NCBI RefSeq assembly: GCF_032118995.1
Contig: NC_092666.1
Span: forward strand, 620,001-684,000
Length of the DNA: 64,000 nt
Source of the DNA: Asterias amurensis
Taxonomy: Eukaryota; Echinodermata; Asteroidea; Forcipulatida; Asteriidae
Direction of reading: 5' to 3'
Positions 1 through 37,679 of this stretch are shown here, piece after piece (the stretch's first letter is position 1; every line of letters starts with the position of its first letter). The notes beneath the pieces are model-generated. The model was not told the DNA's origin. It saw only the letters and a list, made by a program, of their open reading frames with translations, and searched no databases. Both the position numbers and the translations under genes were made by a program.

Positions 1-619
1 CAAAAGAGCGCACAATTTCTCTGGTTTGCATGTACACCACATTCAACAAATTCCTTAATAACGAGTACACCCCTTTACAAGAACCTTTTGCATGTTTTGA
101 TATACTTACATTACATAACAGTTACACAGTTCGATTCGTGCGGCCAGCAGCACTAATGTACACTCATCACAAACACCAAGACTAAAATCCACCAATCGTA
201 TCGTCCGTCCGTGTGTGCGTGTATGGTGGGCCTCCACACGGCGCTACACCTTGGCCGTACACACACGGACATTATTCTACTCGACTGTGCATGACTACGC
301 GGCGCGGTGGTGGTATGCGTGTCCGCCGGCCGGCTTGCCGTCCCAGGTCCCCCCGCAATTTTATTTGTTTGCCATCCTCAATTTTTGTTTCCTTTCCTGA
401 ATGAGTTAGAAGGACACAAAAATGTCCATTTGAAAAGCACTGCGGCAGTGGGAATTTCGTAGTGCAGCAAAAGTGTATCCCGCTCTTATTGTAACTTGGT
501 ACACTCTGATGGCGGGGGGGGGGGGGGGGGCGGGGGAGGACGACCACACTGGTAGGGATTTTGCATCACAGGTAGCACTCACAATGATGGTGTGTGCCGT
601 TTTTTTCCAGTTCCATTAT
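1..619. other. No gene seen; hairpin and homopolymer G
   Basis: No coding exon or recognisable element is visible. Around 200-270 there is an imperfect inverted repeat (CGTCCGTGTGTGCGTGTA against TACACACACGGAC) in a CpG-rich patch. An almost pure G run lies near 513-540. The short open frames here have no family resemblance. Confidence 0.5.
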
Positions 620-1422
620 AATTATTTCTTATTCATAAATACCCCAGACAGTTTCTCTACTCCTATTGGTGGAGAGCGCGTCACGTGGTGTTGTTTAAAC
701 GGTTGATAATGATCAGTGTTTATAACCGGCTGGCTTCCGCGTATCAGCGCGCAAGATTATAAAGATTATTTCTAAGCACGCACGTAATCTATTTCTAAGC
801 GCACGCGCGCATACACACAACCCACACGCAACATACTCTTCACAAAGTTTTTGAAAAAAATATTTCAAACCTCGATTTTTCAACTGTTGAAGTGTCTGTA
901 ATTGTATTTTTTAACGTTTTTTTAACAAAAGGGCATTAATGAATGGGAATAAAAGAGTAGTGACTCGTTCTTACACGTCCGTTTAAAAGATTGCAGGGTC
1001 GTTGCCGTGCGATAAAGGCCCTCGCCTTCAGCTTATATCACACAGCAATTCGACCCAGCGGCTTTAACCGGCCGTGTGAGAACTTGTCGCTACCCTTTTA
1101 TTCCCTTATTCATAAATATCTCAAGACAGTTTCGCTATTCGTCACGTGGGTGTGTATAAACCTTTGTTTATGACCAGTAAAAAGTGTTAAAAAATGGGCG
1201 TGACACGCGAGCTTGCACCTGTTCTTATAAGACAGTTTCTTCATTCCTATTGGTCAAGAGCACCTTATAAGGAATTGTTTACCCGAGGGCGGCGAAGGGC
1301 TTTACCATTTCATAGCTGGAGGGGTGTTGTGTTGAAAGAAATCATTGAACAGTTATAATTTTTGCATTTATTTTACTTTTTGACCAAAAAGTGTTGATGT
1401 TTTTGACCGAAAAGGTATTTAT
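620..1422. repeat. Remnants of an ATAAATACC-type interspersed repeat with a palindromic head
   Basis: Three partial copies of one sequence follow each other, near 620-720, 1100-1180 and 1225-1290. They share CATAAATA, GACAGTTTC, CTATTGGT and (twice) CGTCACGTGG. A further copy lies near 55550-55625. Between the first two sits an imperfect palindrome at 945-1105 whose ends are GGGAATAAAAG and CTTTTATTCCC. The region ends with GGTATTTATGAATGG near 1411-1425, the same end signature seen at 21808-21820 and 46599-46616. This is a non-coding, non-autonomous element family. I could not assign a superfamily. Confidence 0.55.
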
Positions 1423-1540
1423 GAATGGAAATCAAATCGGTTTTCAACTAGTGGTTTAAACCCGCCGAGGCCTGGTTCTTGAGCCAGGCCTCGTTGGGAT
1501 GAAACCACTAGTTGAAAACCTCTTCACCACACATTGATTC
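1423..1540. repeat. Palindromic head, CACTAGTTGAAAACC type
   Basis: This is an inverted repeat of about 118 bp with ends GGAAATCA and TGATTCCC. Its arms carry CAACTAGTGGTTTAAACC and GAAACCACTAGTTG around a central AGGCCTGGTTCTTGAG dyad. The same head, more diverged, is at 21552-21687. It directly follows the GGTATTTATGAAT end of the preceding repeat. Confidence 0.6.
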
Positions 1541-1545
1541 CCTTA

Positions 1546-2309
1546 TTAAAGGAACACGTTGCCTTGGTTCGGTCGAGTTGGTCCATGAAAAGCATTTGTA
1601 ACCGTTTGTTATAAAATGCATATGGTTAGAAAGATGCTTTAAAGCCATTGGACCTTTCGGTTCAGACAAAAAAAAAAAAAGTTCACAGATTTACAAATAA
1701 CTTACAGGGTTTACAGAAGGCAATGGTGAAAGACTTCCCTTGAAATATTAGTCCATGAAATGCTTTACTTTTTGAGAAAACAGCAAAACAATATAAATTC
1801 TCGTTAACGAGAATTACGGATTTATTTGAAACACATGTCATGACACGGCGAAACGCGCGGAAACAAGGGTGGGTTATTCCGTTATTTTCTCCCGACTCCG
1901 ATGACCGATTGAGCCCAATTTTTCACAGGTTTGTTATTTGATATAGGAGTTGTGATACACGAAGTGTGGGCTTTGGAAAATACTGTTTACCGAAAGGGTC
2001 CAATGGCTTTAAATGTAGAATACAATGATCCACACAAATTTGTCTCGAAATTGCATGGTTTTCCTGTTACTTTGTGAACTAACACGGTCGGCCATTTATG
2101 GGAGGCAAAAATTTGACTCCCATAAATTGCCGACCGTGTTAGTCGACGAGGTAAAAGGAAAACCGTGCAATTTCGAGGCATGTTTATGTGAACCATTGTA
2201 TTCTACTTTTACAACATCTTTCTACCCATATGCATTTTATAACAAACGGGGGGATACATCCGCTTTTCAAAGACCAACTCGACTGATCCAAGGCATTGTG
2301 TTCCTTTAA
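1546..2309. mobile_element. Fold-back MITE family A, copy 1, split by a nested MITE
   Basis: The ends are TTAAAGGAACACGTTGCC and a matching inverted end, GGCATTGTGTTCCTTTAA. The arms fold on each other around the central dyad TCGACTAACACG...CCATTTATGGG. Copies with the same design are at 10838-11227, 20282-20670 and, diverged, 27303-27634. This copy is interrupted at 1638-2013 by a family B MITE, so A inserted first. There is no coding capacity. Short MITE-like structure is visible; the superfamily is not assigned. Confidence 0.85.
1638..2013. mobile_element. Fold-back MITE family B, copy 1, nested in family A
   Basis: The inverted ends are TTTAAAGCCATTGGACC and GGTCCAATGGCTTTAAA. Internal landmarks are a poly-A run after the left end, the dyad TTCTCGTTAACGAGAA, and TTTTCACAGGTTTGTTATTT near the right end. 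The full-length sister copy at 37306-37679 has the same order of blocks. A third copy in the reverse direction is at 58439-58789. Confidence 0.85.
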
Positions 2310-4328
2310 ATGTATTTTATTATTTGGCATGTCAAAAGAAACAGATCATCAAACAAAAACAACAATAAAAAACATGACAGTAAACTAACAATAAAAATAT
2401 GACATTAAACTAACAAGAAAAACATGACGGTAAACTAATTTACATGCCTGGCATGCCTTTAACTCTGATGCCGCTGGCTAAATAAAATTACATTAATAAT
2501 AACAAACAGAAGCGCAATTTGAATCACAGATTTCTCAATGTACCTTTAATTGTTATTAAAATAGAGCAAAGGTTTTAAACATAAACAAAAGAAAATAAAT
2601 GCCTACTCTACAATGTAATGAAATATCATACATTTCAGACTCAACAACAAACAACACACAAATAGGTAAAATTTAATTAGAACTAAAACAAAAATAATGT
2701 AACCTTTAGAAGAGATGAAAAAATACAGTCAGTATACATGTACCCTGTCAACTAAACTAGGAAAATAGCGCATGCCAAGATATCCTGTCACAAAACCACT
2801 TCCAAAAATACTTGGGAATTACATCATTCACAATATCTGTTGCATCTGTACACATAAAGGAATGTATATCAAAAATATAAGTTCAAAATGTAAGATATTT
2901 CTTTAGAAAAAATGTATAATGATAAACATCATTAAAAGTAAGTGCTTATATTAATACACTATGAATACAATTTAAAATACCCCCAAAAACTAAAAAAGAA
3001 GACGCAACAAAAAAGATTTTATTATGCTTGGCAAACTTGGCACCTCATCAAACTTATCCACCATAGAAAGGAGAGCTTAATGCATATATACTGATGTCGC
3101 CTTTCAGGTAAGTTGAGCCTACAATAAAGTATCCTTTCAAATAACAACCAGGGGTACAAGGCACTCAATGGGAGATCCAAATAAATCAATCAAACAGCAA
3201 TGGACCTATGGAGAGTCCTAGGGGAATACCAGAGGCAAATGGCAGCCATGATATTCAAAACCAAAAAGAGGAAACCAGCTGAAAAAGAGAAGTCCCAAAT
3301 GCCTGCTTTATATAACTTGTCTTGTTTGGTTGGTTCCTTTAAATGTTTCTGTATAACAACAAAAAAACATTACAAATGCAGCAAAAAGTACTGAGTATAC
3401 AGTGCTAACTCACATCGGTGTATATAGGTAAAAACCAAAACTTTAAGATTATTATTCTTTATGCCCGATGCAAATTTAACATCTATTAAATGCAGCAATA
3501 CTTATAAAAGGAGAAAATATAAAGTGGAGATTTAATGTCATGAAGCTATGTCATTGCAGTACAAAATAAATATCTGATCTTCTCAAAAGAAATTTTGCCC
3601 ATAGGTACGCATGTTCCTTTATGTGTGACTGTGAGTCAAAGCCAATCTAGGGAATTCACATCAAAGATACATCTTGCATGAGTAATGATAACTCACTGCT
3701 CACCCACTGATGTTTATCTTTTCATTAGGTCATGGAAAGTATAAAAACACAAACCCAAGAACAACTGAGCTAGGAATTTATGATTTTTTGTTCAATCAAT
3801 GCATTCTGTTGACCAACCTTCAAAGTTTACCCAGTCACAAAACCCTAATACAAGTAAAACAATATTAAATTAAAAAAAAAACTAAAAAAAACACATTGCT
3901 AATAAACAGATCAAACTATAAATAAAAGAGTATTCAAATTAAAAACAATGTTTTCAAAATGGAACATGCACTTAAAATTCTCTAAAATGTGGCATAAGTT
4001 TAAAAAATAAATTTTGTTTCAGAAATATTATATTTGCCATAAGTCACAAAGTAAACTGGCTGGGTATTAAACAATTTTGTGTTGGATGAGGAATATTTTA
4101 TAACGGTTAACCATGGAACTTAAGCAGGACTTGAACCAGCGACCACCGAATCAACGTGCGCGTGATCTGGTTTTGTTCAACCCAAAATTAGATAATAATT
4201 GTGCAACACACGTATAAACGGCGCAGTGTTGACAGAACATACTGTACTGTTACAAACTTGTGACACTATGAACCTCACATGAGGCAATTAACTAAATATT
4301 AATAGTTAGTTCAAAAATACATGATTTG
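2310..4328. other. AT-rich unique DNA, no coding exon recognised
   Basis: No element ends, coding exon or tandem repeat are recognised. TTTATT at 2312-2317 would read AATAAA on the minus strand, so part of this stretch could be a very long 3'UTR of the CARD gene at 6201-6752. A closer poly(A) signal at 6031 makes that unnecessary. Confidence 0.35.
4113..4195 (-). repeat. tRNA-related SINE fragment (3' half of tRNA head)
   Basis: The minus strand carries a B-box-like GGTTCAAGTCC, preceded by GCACGTTGATTCGGTGGTCG. This resembles the anticodon and T arms of the tRNA-like head at 59936-60000. No matching acceptor stem is seen, so I call it a SINE or tRNA-pseudogene fragment and not a tRNA gene. 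Confidence 0.4.
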
Positions 4329-4665
4329 TTTAAAGGCAAGTGGACACTATTGGTAATTACTCAAAATAATTATTAGCACAAAACCTTTCTTGGTAACGAG
4401 TAATGGGGAGAGGATGATAGGCCTAATATAAAACATTGTAATTTAACAAGTAATTTTCCATGGATTTGATTTCGAGACCTCAGCTTTTAGAATTTGAGGT
4501 CTCGAAATCAAGCATTTGAAAGCAAACAACTTCATGTGACAAGGGTGTTTTTTTCTTCATTATTATCTCACAACTTCAACGACCGATTGAGTTCAAATTT
4601 TCACAGGTTTGTGATGAGATACACCAAGTGAAAAGACAATTACCAATAGTGTCCAGTGTCTTTAA
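4329..4665 (+). mobile_element. MITE family C, copy 1
   Basis: The ends are TTAAAGGCAAGTGGACACTA and TAGTGTCCAGTGTCTTTAA. A central dyad carries GATTTCGAGACCTCA against TGAGGTCTCGAAATC, followed by TTTTCACAGGTTTGT and GATACACCAAGTG. Further copies lie at 22513-22893, 25921-26109, 32711-33094, 35101-35464 (reverse), 39089-39436 (reverse) and 44760-45118. It is non-coding. Confidence 0.85.
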
Positions 4666-5473
4666 AGGTAAAAAAAGAATGACGCAATTTCTCCTGACCT
4701 CTAGCAGAGGGGTCCTAATCAAAATACATCATGTGCATACATGTACAAGTAGACCTTATCGAAAATACTCAGTACACACACGTTAGGCGTGGAATGAGGA
4801 ACTAGACCATGCACCTCATTCAACAGCTTGCGCTTGCGCAATGGGTATTTACGAAAAGGTCTATGGGTCAATTGCTTGAGTATTTGAAGGGTGTAAATAA
4901 AATTGCCCACTGTTTTATAAGATAGATTGATGTTCAAATATGCACCATTTGCACTATCTTCCATTTTGCTTTTAAATGCTGTATTTTTGAGATAGGAGTA
5001 AAACACTCAGTTACTGTAAAACAACATGTGTACTGTACATGTATGTGTGATTTTTGTTCACTGTTTTCTTGTGACTCTATGACCGATTGAATTCATACTG
5101 ACCGATTAAATTCATTCATCTTTGCAATAACATCAATTCATTACAGAACACATTTGAATGTGTTTTACAGCTACATTAAGGCCTATTTTCTTTAGAGCAA
5201 CCTGTGGTAATTTGCATTAAAACATAGAGTGAGAAAAACTAAATACAGAAGCTGACCCATGATTTCAGAAATTTTGAACCGTTGGTTTGTGGAGTTATTT
5301 CTGAAAATTACTTCTAATGACACTAATAAGTTTTGCTCTCCTCAACTCTTAAATCTTCCCAAGTCTGCATAAACTGTAGCACTAACGCAGTGATGGAGAT
5401 TTTAGTAATTTTTTTTACAGAAGCATGACTCAATTTGGATAGCGAGGTACGATGACTTGAGCCAAGAGATGCT
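4666..5473. other. No gene seen
   Basis: AT-rich DNA without recognisable exons or element ends. Short open frames on the minus strand around 4719-5006 show no family motif and no flanking splice sites in a consistent pattern. Confidence 0.4.
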
Positions 5474-5978
5474 CATAAAGTAAAGACAGCATAAAAAGTA
5501 ACGCATCTGTTGTAAAAGCACCTATAATTTTAAACTTGTTACTCGTATTCTAAAAATGAAAATACCAGGAGACGGACAATTTAATTACAGTGATTTTGAC
5601 ACCTCGTATGTTATAATCGGTCGAGTGTTGTTGTCGCGGTACGTGCTTACAGGTGAAAAGTGCCAATTTCTATTGCTGCAGTAACTCCTATTGACAAGAA
5701 CCCCTTTTGAAAACTCCCGCTATTTATAGCTTCACGCTGAACCAGAGGAGAGATAAATCATGTCAATAGGAGTTACTGCAACAATTCAAACGGGCACTTT
5801 TCACCTGTAAGCACATACCGCGACAACAATACTCGACTGATTGTTACAAAAAATGTGTCAAAATCACCGTAATAAAATTTCTCGTCTCCTGGTGTTTTCA
5901 TTTTTATATTACGAATAACAAGTTTAACATTATAGGTGCTTTTACAACAGCTGCGTTACTTTTTTTGCTGTCTTTATG
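5474..5978. mobile_element. Long fold-back element (about 505 bp)
   Basis: Two arms of roughly 220 bp are inverted copies of each other. The outer ends are CATAAAGTAAAGACAGC and GCTGTCTTTATG, and the inner arm ends are CAGTAACTCCTATTGACA and TGTCAATAGGAGTTACTG. About 70 bp of unpaired centre remains. There is no coding capacity and no convincing target duplication, and no second copy in this window. Confidence 0.8.
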
Positions 5979-6030
5979 TCACATGTGCGTGTACAATAGT
6001 TTTAAAAATTATTTAGCGTGTGTTCAACCT

Positions 6031-6036
6031 TTTATT
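6031..6036 (-). terminator. Candidate poly(A) signal of the CARD gene
   Basis: TTTATT on the plus strand reads AATAAA on the minus strand, 165 bp beyond the stop codon of the tandem-CARD gene. It is the first canonical hexamer downstream of that stop. Confidence 0.45.
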
Positions 6037-6200
6037 CCTAATTTCAGGGCCTGGTGTACAACTGGTTTACTGAACAGTGAACACAATCTAGATTAATACT
6101 AACCAATGGTGTCAAAAACATGACTTGTTGGCTCAAAAACCTGCAGTTACAATAATCCCAATACCTAGTGGTTTTCACTTTCAGAACAGACGTACTAAAA

Positions 6201-6752
6201 TCATTCCAGTAATTCTGCCAGTTTGGGTTGCTGTGCTCTAACTGCCAGTTTAAACTGTCTATAAGCTGTTGGCCCACGCTCTGGAATAAGGTTAACCAAT
6301 ACTCTGGCTTTATCTTCCTTTGTCATCCCTGCCTTCACCATGTTGCAATCATCCTTTGTCAGAATGCCACTATGTTCTAAGATATCTACAATGCCTTCTG
6401 TTTTCAGATTTAGGATGAGCGAGTCTCGACGTTTGAATGTGATTTTAGTGGCTTTACTCTCCTTGGTAGTCTGCTCTGGAGTAACACTTTCCTCATCCAA
6501 CTTTCTGACCAAATGAGGGTAGCGCTCCTTCAGTGCATAACGGAAGTGATGATATGCCAGCGCATCTTTTGTACATAGGATATCTAGAAGTCGTTTGGCT
6601 TTGGTTTGTTGGGTCCCAGATGCTGATATCTTGTTACACTCATACTCAGAGAGCACAGATCCACTCAAGCAGAGGAGAACATGGTCTGTATTCAGCTCAT
6701 TAGCAATCTCATCATAATGGTAACATAACTTTTCTCTTGTGCGTACCTCCAT
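6201..6752 (-). CDS. Tandem CARD-domain protein (183 aa), single coding exon
   Basis: Seen: an uninterrupted minus-strand frame starting at the ATG at 6752-6750, with an in-frame TGA upstream, and ending in TGA at 6201. Residues about 4-88 and 103-183 are two helical repeats with the CARD pattern. The first carries AKRLLDILCTKDALAYHHF and the second GILTKDDCNMV and KARVLVNLI...AYRQF. A charged linker (KESKATKITFKRRD) joins them. Known: CARDs bind other CARDs in caspase, NLR, RIG-I-like and BCL10-type assemblies, acting in apoptosis or innate immune signalling in the cytosol. Inferred: with no enzymatic or sensor domain, it is probably a small adaptor or a decoy. It cannot be tied to one vertebrate orthologue. 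The gene runs away from CFAP91. A 5'UTR intron or alternative downstream exons cannot be excluded. Confidence 0.85.
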   Translation of the reverse strand: MEVRTREKLCYHYDEIANELNTDHVLLCLSGSVLSEYECNKISASGTQQTKAKRLLDILCTKDALAYHHFRYALKERYPHLVRKLDEESVTPEQTTKESKATKITFKRRDSLILNLKTEGIVDILEHSGILTKDDCNMVKAGMTKEDKARVLVNLIPERGPTAYRQFKLAVRAQQPKLAELLE

Positions 6753-7339
6753 CACAATAACACTTCCCAGACTTCAGAAACACTAGCTGACAGTGAGTTG
6801 GGTTACATCACACACGTCCCTGTATATTGATAAAATAACAATAATATTTAACATACAAATTCTTCATTGAAGTTTGATTTTATTACAATGTAAATGAAAC
6901 TAATTTTATGAGGGCGGACATCAGACATTACACTTTAAGAGTGTAGCTTAAATATATCTAGTGAAGGGTGGACTTGGAGAACTTGGGACACATGAACAGT
7001 GCTTTCAATTATAACTTTGGATGTTAACTGCAGTGCTTGTCAATGTTTTTGTGTGGTTAGTTTGAGAAGTCTTTCCTGTTTTGGAGGGGGTAATTTCTGT
7101 AGTTTACCGGTTTTTTTCCAGTGTTTACTAGTAGTGTGACACCGCAAGTCAGCTTGTAAGATAGACCCTGTTTAAAATTGTTTGAACATCTGCAGTTTGT
7201 GCTAGCATACACCCTATACCAACTGCAGATGTTAAACCCCCAAAAAGAAAAAAACATAGTTACTAGATTTACTTGTTAAGAGTAGACAAGATTACTGGGT
7301 AGATCACTAGGAGTGTACTTAAGACATAGGGGTGGACAC
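6753..7339. other. Upstream region of the CARD gene
   Basis: This is probable 5'UTR and promoter DNA for the minus-strand gene. No TATA box is obvious. A 13-bp inverted repeat, AACATCTGCAGTT against AACTGCAGATGTT, lies near 7183-7233. No other exon was recognised. Confidence 0.35.
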
Positions 7340-7986
7340 TAGGCCTGGGCGAATTATTTGAATATCCGGTTAATGGCGAATAGGTTTTCCTATCCGTAAC
7401 CGCGAATGCCTTTTGTTTTCTTAACCGGATATCCGCATAGGGCGCGAATAGCTATTTATAAACCGGATAGTTCTGTAATTACAACCAAGTAACCGGATAT
7501 TCTTTAATATCCGAATATCCGCGGACGTCGGGCGACAACTGAATGTTTTGTCTGAATCCTAGTGAAACTTCTATTAAGACAGCATAAAACAGCATAAATT
7601 AAGTATTTAACTATGCTCACCTCCGTGAAGAGTTAAAACAATGAAATTTCTGACGTAATTTGTTCAAAGATTACAAAAGTTTTCCTTCACGTAGAGTCAT
7701 CCACGATCAAAAGAAAAACCAAATCGCCATCTTTAAATTAGATCCGGTCATTTTTATGAATGAACCGAGTGACACTGTCTAAAACTAATATCAATCCGCC
7801 CAGAAGATCTCATTCACAAATGAACAGCGCCCTCTAGCAAAAAAAAAAAAAAAAATTAAATATTTTATTTTTTTATTTTTTTAAGCGCCCTCTAGCGGCG
7901 AAAAAAACTATTTGAATATCCGGTTAATTTCGGATAGTTGGCCAGCGGTATCCGAATAACAAAATTTCACTATTCGCCCAGCACTA
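7340..7986. mobile_element. hAT-like non-autonomous element (647 bp)
   Basis: The ends are TAGGCCTGGGCGAATTA on the left and the inverse of TAGTGCTGGGCGAATAG on the right. Eight bases outside, GTGGACAC on the left and TGGGACAC on the right look like an aged 8-bp target duplication (two differences). GAATATCCGGTTAA-type motifs recur near both ends, as expected for subterminal transposase sites. No transposase frame is present. Known: 8-bp duplications and short TIRs of this kind are typical of hAT elements. Confidence 0.75.
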
Positions 7987-8039
7987 TGGGACACAGTAGT
8001 TCACTTGTTTGAAGGCAGTACAAAGAGTAAAGCCGGGTT

Positions 8040-8170
8040 GGATGTCAGACAACTCGTCCGTCAGACAACTCGACGGTTCGGACAACTTGACGGTTGAGAC
8101 AGCTCGATCGTTTGAACAACTCAACGATTCAGACAACTCGACTTTGAGACAACTCGACGGATGGCCAAGA
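8040..8170. repeat. Degenerate tandem repeat, CAGACAACTCGACGG type
   Basis: Seven or so diverged copies of a 15-20 bp word (variants of GACAACTCGACGGTT) follow one another. Isolated related words recur near 8480-8510. No coding potential. Confidence 0.6.
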
Positions 8171-8228
8171 CAAGTCGATGGTTGAACGGTCGACCTCCAT
8201 TACTGAAATGTTTACACGAATTTCCTGT

Positions 8229-8272
8229 AACCCTAACCCTAAACCCTTACCCCTAACCGTACCCTTAACCAC
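8229..8272. repeat. Short interstitial telomere-like patch
   Basis: Several CCCTAA words (TAACCCTAACCCTAAACCC, then ACCCCTAACCG and CCCTTAACC) occur in about 44 bp. This is the C-rich strand of the metazoan TTAGGG repeat in degenerate form. Confidence 0.5.
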
Positions 8273-8340
8273 CTCCCTCACCCTTTCTCGGCCCTGTGGA
8301 CGCGCCCCGTGCTGAGTTCCCCGTTGCGGCCATCTGTCGA

Positions 8341-8603
8341 CTTGTCTTGGTTGAAAAAAACGTCGGATTCATACACAGTCATCATTTTCATACTTAGTTG
8401 CGATAACAAAACCCTTCTGCCGTCGGCAGGAGGGTTATGTCCAAACGGTCCAGCTGTCTCAACCACTGAGTTGCCCCAATGGTCTAGTTGTCCGACGGAC
8501 GAGTTGTCTGAATACCGCCGGATTCATACACTAGTCATCACTTTCATACTTAGTTGCGATAACAAAACCCTTCTGCCGTCGGCAGGAGGGTTATATTAAA
8601 ATC
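8341..8603. repeat. Duplicated 60-75 bp segment with a hairpin core
   Basis: Near 8368-8432 and 8522-8594 the same segment occurs twice in direct orientation. It includes CATACTTAGTTGCGATAACA and CTGCCGTCGGCAGGAGGG, whose CCTTCTGCCGTCGGCAGGAGG core is a strong hairpin. Related but broken hairpins lie near 8715-8785 and 61865-61912 (TAGTTGCGA...TCGCAACTA). Confidence 0.65.
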
Positions 8604-9699
8604 GCAACTAATTCATACTCGGACAGTGCTGCGTGTGTGCTTCTTCCTTGCAAGCAAATTTGACATCACAGCTCTTTCCAAACTCGGTTAAAACTCGCCT
8701 CGCATTTGCAGGGAATGATTTAGTTGGGATAATGTAACCCTCCTCCGGACGACAGCATACATTATTATTGCAACTATGATTTAGCAGAATTCTAATAACA
8801 TCAATATTTTAGACTAATTAAAAAGAATGTCATCATCCCCGCCCCCCCCCCCCCCCCAGCCCAGACAAGAAGAAGAAGTAATTTCTTTCTCCATGACTCA
8901 TGAGCATGAATAATAAACATCTCCCCGCATGATAACAATTAACATTTTATATTTAAACACAGACTCAACCGTCAACGCAGGTGGAAAAGAATAGATAGAA
9001 TCATGGAGGTAGAATTAGACATTTTTAGAATAGATTTATTTATGATATTATTGTTTACGTTAAAAAAAAACCTAGAAAAATAGAATCCTATAAAATAATA
9101 ATTAATATTATTCTCACCTTTTGCTAAGGAGGTGCTTGCAGTTGAGTTGCTGTACTCCTTTCCAGTTTAGTATAGTAGATGTCATAGTTTTGAGTGACCT
9201 TTACTTGCTTTTGGAATGTGTCATCTGTCATTGCAATGCATTCCATGAGCTTTCAATTCAACATGATCAATAAAGCATGAGCGTTTGACACTCTGCCCCC
9301 TCGACAACATTCCAATTTCATTACGCATGTAGTTGTACATTGCGCGCTAGCTGCTCAAAGGCTTTTGAGCATCGCCTTCTACACTGTACTCTCAGATTGC
9401 GTGCTGATTTTGCCTTTGTCCATGTAGATTGCGCGCTGAATCTGCCGATTGTCTGTCCTCATAGTAGACTTGAATCGTAGAGTATGACTTGAATCCAGTG
9501 CCGTCCGCGATATGCCTAGGGACCTTTCACACGAGAACGGGACTTGAATCAAGTCTAACACGGATGGCGCTTTTTTGAGGATTTCGAATCTCTGCTCTTT
9601 TCCTGTCAAATTAGAATCAGGTTAACTTTAATATTTTTTAAATTATCAAGTCAGTGGTGGCTTCAAAATTATTGATAAACAAAAAAAACAAAAAACCTA
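8604..9699. other. No gene seen
   Basis: A C-run lies near 8840-8860. An aged stretch of duplicated words (GCGCGCTGA, GACTTGAATC) lies near 9400-9560. The open frames here have no family match. Confidence 0.35.
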
Positions 9700-9955
9700 A
9701 ATAATTATATTTATGCTATGATAATTAAAATGGTACATTTTGACGTACGAGGCTGTGTCGTCATGACTACCAGATCGGGCAAGTCGGATCGATTATGCGC
9801 ATAAACAGGACGACGACAGCAACAACATGGCGAACAGCGAACCGAATCTTTGAAATTTTGTGAAATGCGATAGCCGATGCCATATGGAAACTGTGTACTA
9901 ATTACTCTCTTTGTTTGGATAAATAAAGGTTTGGAAGTTCGGAATTTGCTCAACA
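9700..9955 (+). promoter_or_regulatory. Candidate CFAP91 promoter and 5'UTR
   Basis: The stretch directly before the CFAP91 start is less AT-rich than its surroundings. It contains AACATGGCG at about 9824-9832, a YY1-like word often found near transcription starts, and AGCAAC at about 9818, which resembles half of an RFX X-box. An in-frame TAA at 9920-9922 lies before the first ATG. The transcription start cannot be located from sequence alone. Confidence 0.35.
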
Positions 9956-36694
<26,739 letters not shown>

Positions 36695-37305
36695 CAATCC
36701 AAACTTGCTTTCCCTACTAGTGACTATGTTTGCGAATTTAGATTTGTAACATTCATTTTGTTAAAATGTGAATTAAATGTGTTCATGTTGTAAAAACCAT
36801 TTCAACTTGTTTTCATTAGAATGAAAAGCTTGTATGTGACATGTTCTTGATAAATGGAACTCGGTATAGGTCTTTATTAAGAAAACTGTAATATTTGATT
36901 TAGTACATCAATACTATAATCCAAACATAACACTAAGATTCTTCCTGCCTCTTGTTTTTCCATGATCACCCTGACTTGCTGAATAGGATTTCTTGAGACC
37001 AGTCTGAAACTTGTGTCCGTGTACTGTGTAATTGTACATTATGGATTTCACATGATAATTGCTTTGGAGTTACTTTGCTTAATTGGGATGTAAATAACAA
37101 CAGTGCACATACTGTTCAGTAGGATTTTGAGACTTTTATCCCATTATTGTACATAATGTACATATATCTATATATTTTTTTGCTAGATATTAGTTGTACA
37201 TATCAAATTTTCATACTGTTTATAACAAGACCTTTATCACGCATACAGTCCAGGGTTTCTCCTGATCGTTAAAAAGTCTTAAATTGAACTATCCAAATTT
37301 AAGGC

Positions 37306-37679
37306 CTTAAAGCCATTGGACCCTTTCGGTACAGAAAAAAAAAAAAAAAGTTCACAGATTTACAAATAATTTACAGGGTTTACAGAAGGTAATGGTGAAA
37401 GACTTCTCTTGAAATATTAGTCCATGAAATGCTTTACTTTTTGAGAAAATGGTAAAACAATATAAATTCTCGTTAGCGAGAATTACGGATTTGTTATAAA
37501 CACATGTCATAACATGGCGAAACGCGCGAAAACAGGAGTGGGTTTTCCCGTTATTTTCTCCCGACTCCGATGTCCGATTGAGCCTAAATTTCCACAGGAT
37601 TGTTATTTCCACAGGATTGTGATACACGAAGTGTGGGCCTTGGACAATTGTGTTTACCGAAAGGGTCCAATGGCTTTAA
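37306..37679. mobile_element. MITE family B, copy 2, complete
   Basis: The ends are TTAAAGCCATTGGACCCTTT and AAAGGGTCCAATGGCTTTAA, with internal TTCTCGTTAGCGAGAA dyad and CCCGACTCCGATGTCCGATT. A short internal duplication (TTATTTCCACAGGATTGT) is specific to this copy. Confidence 0.9.
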
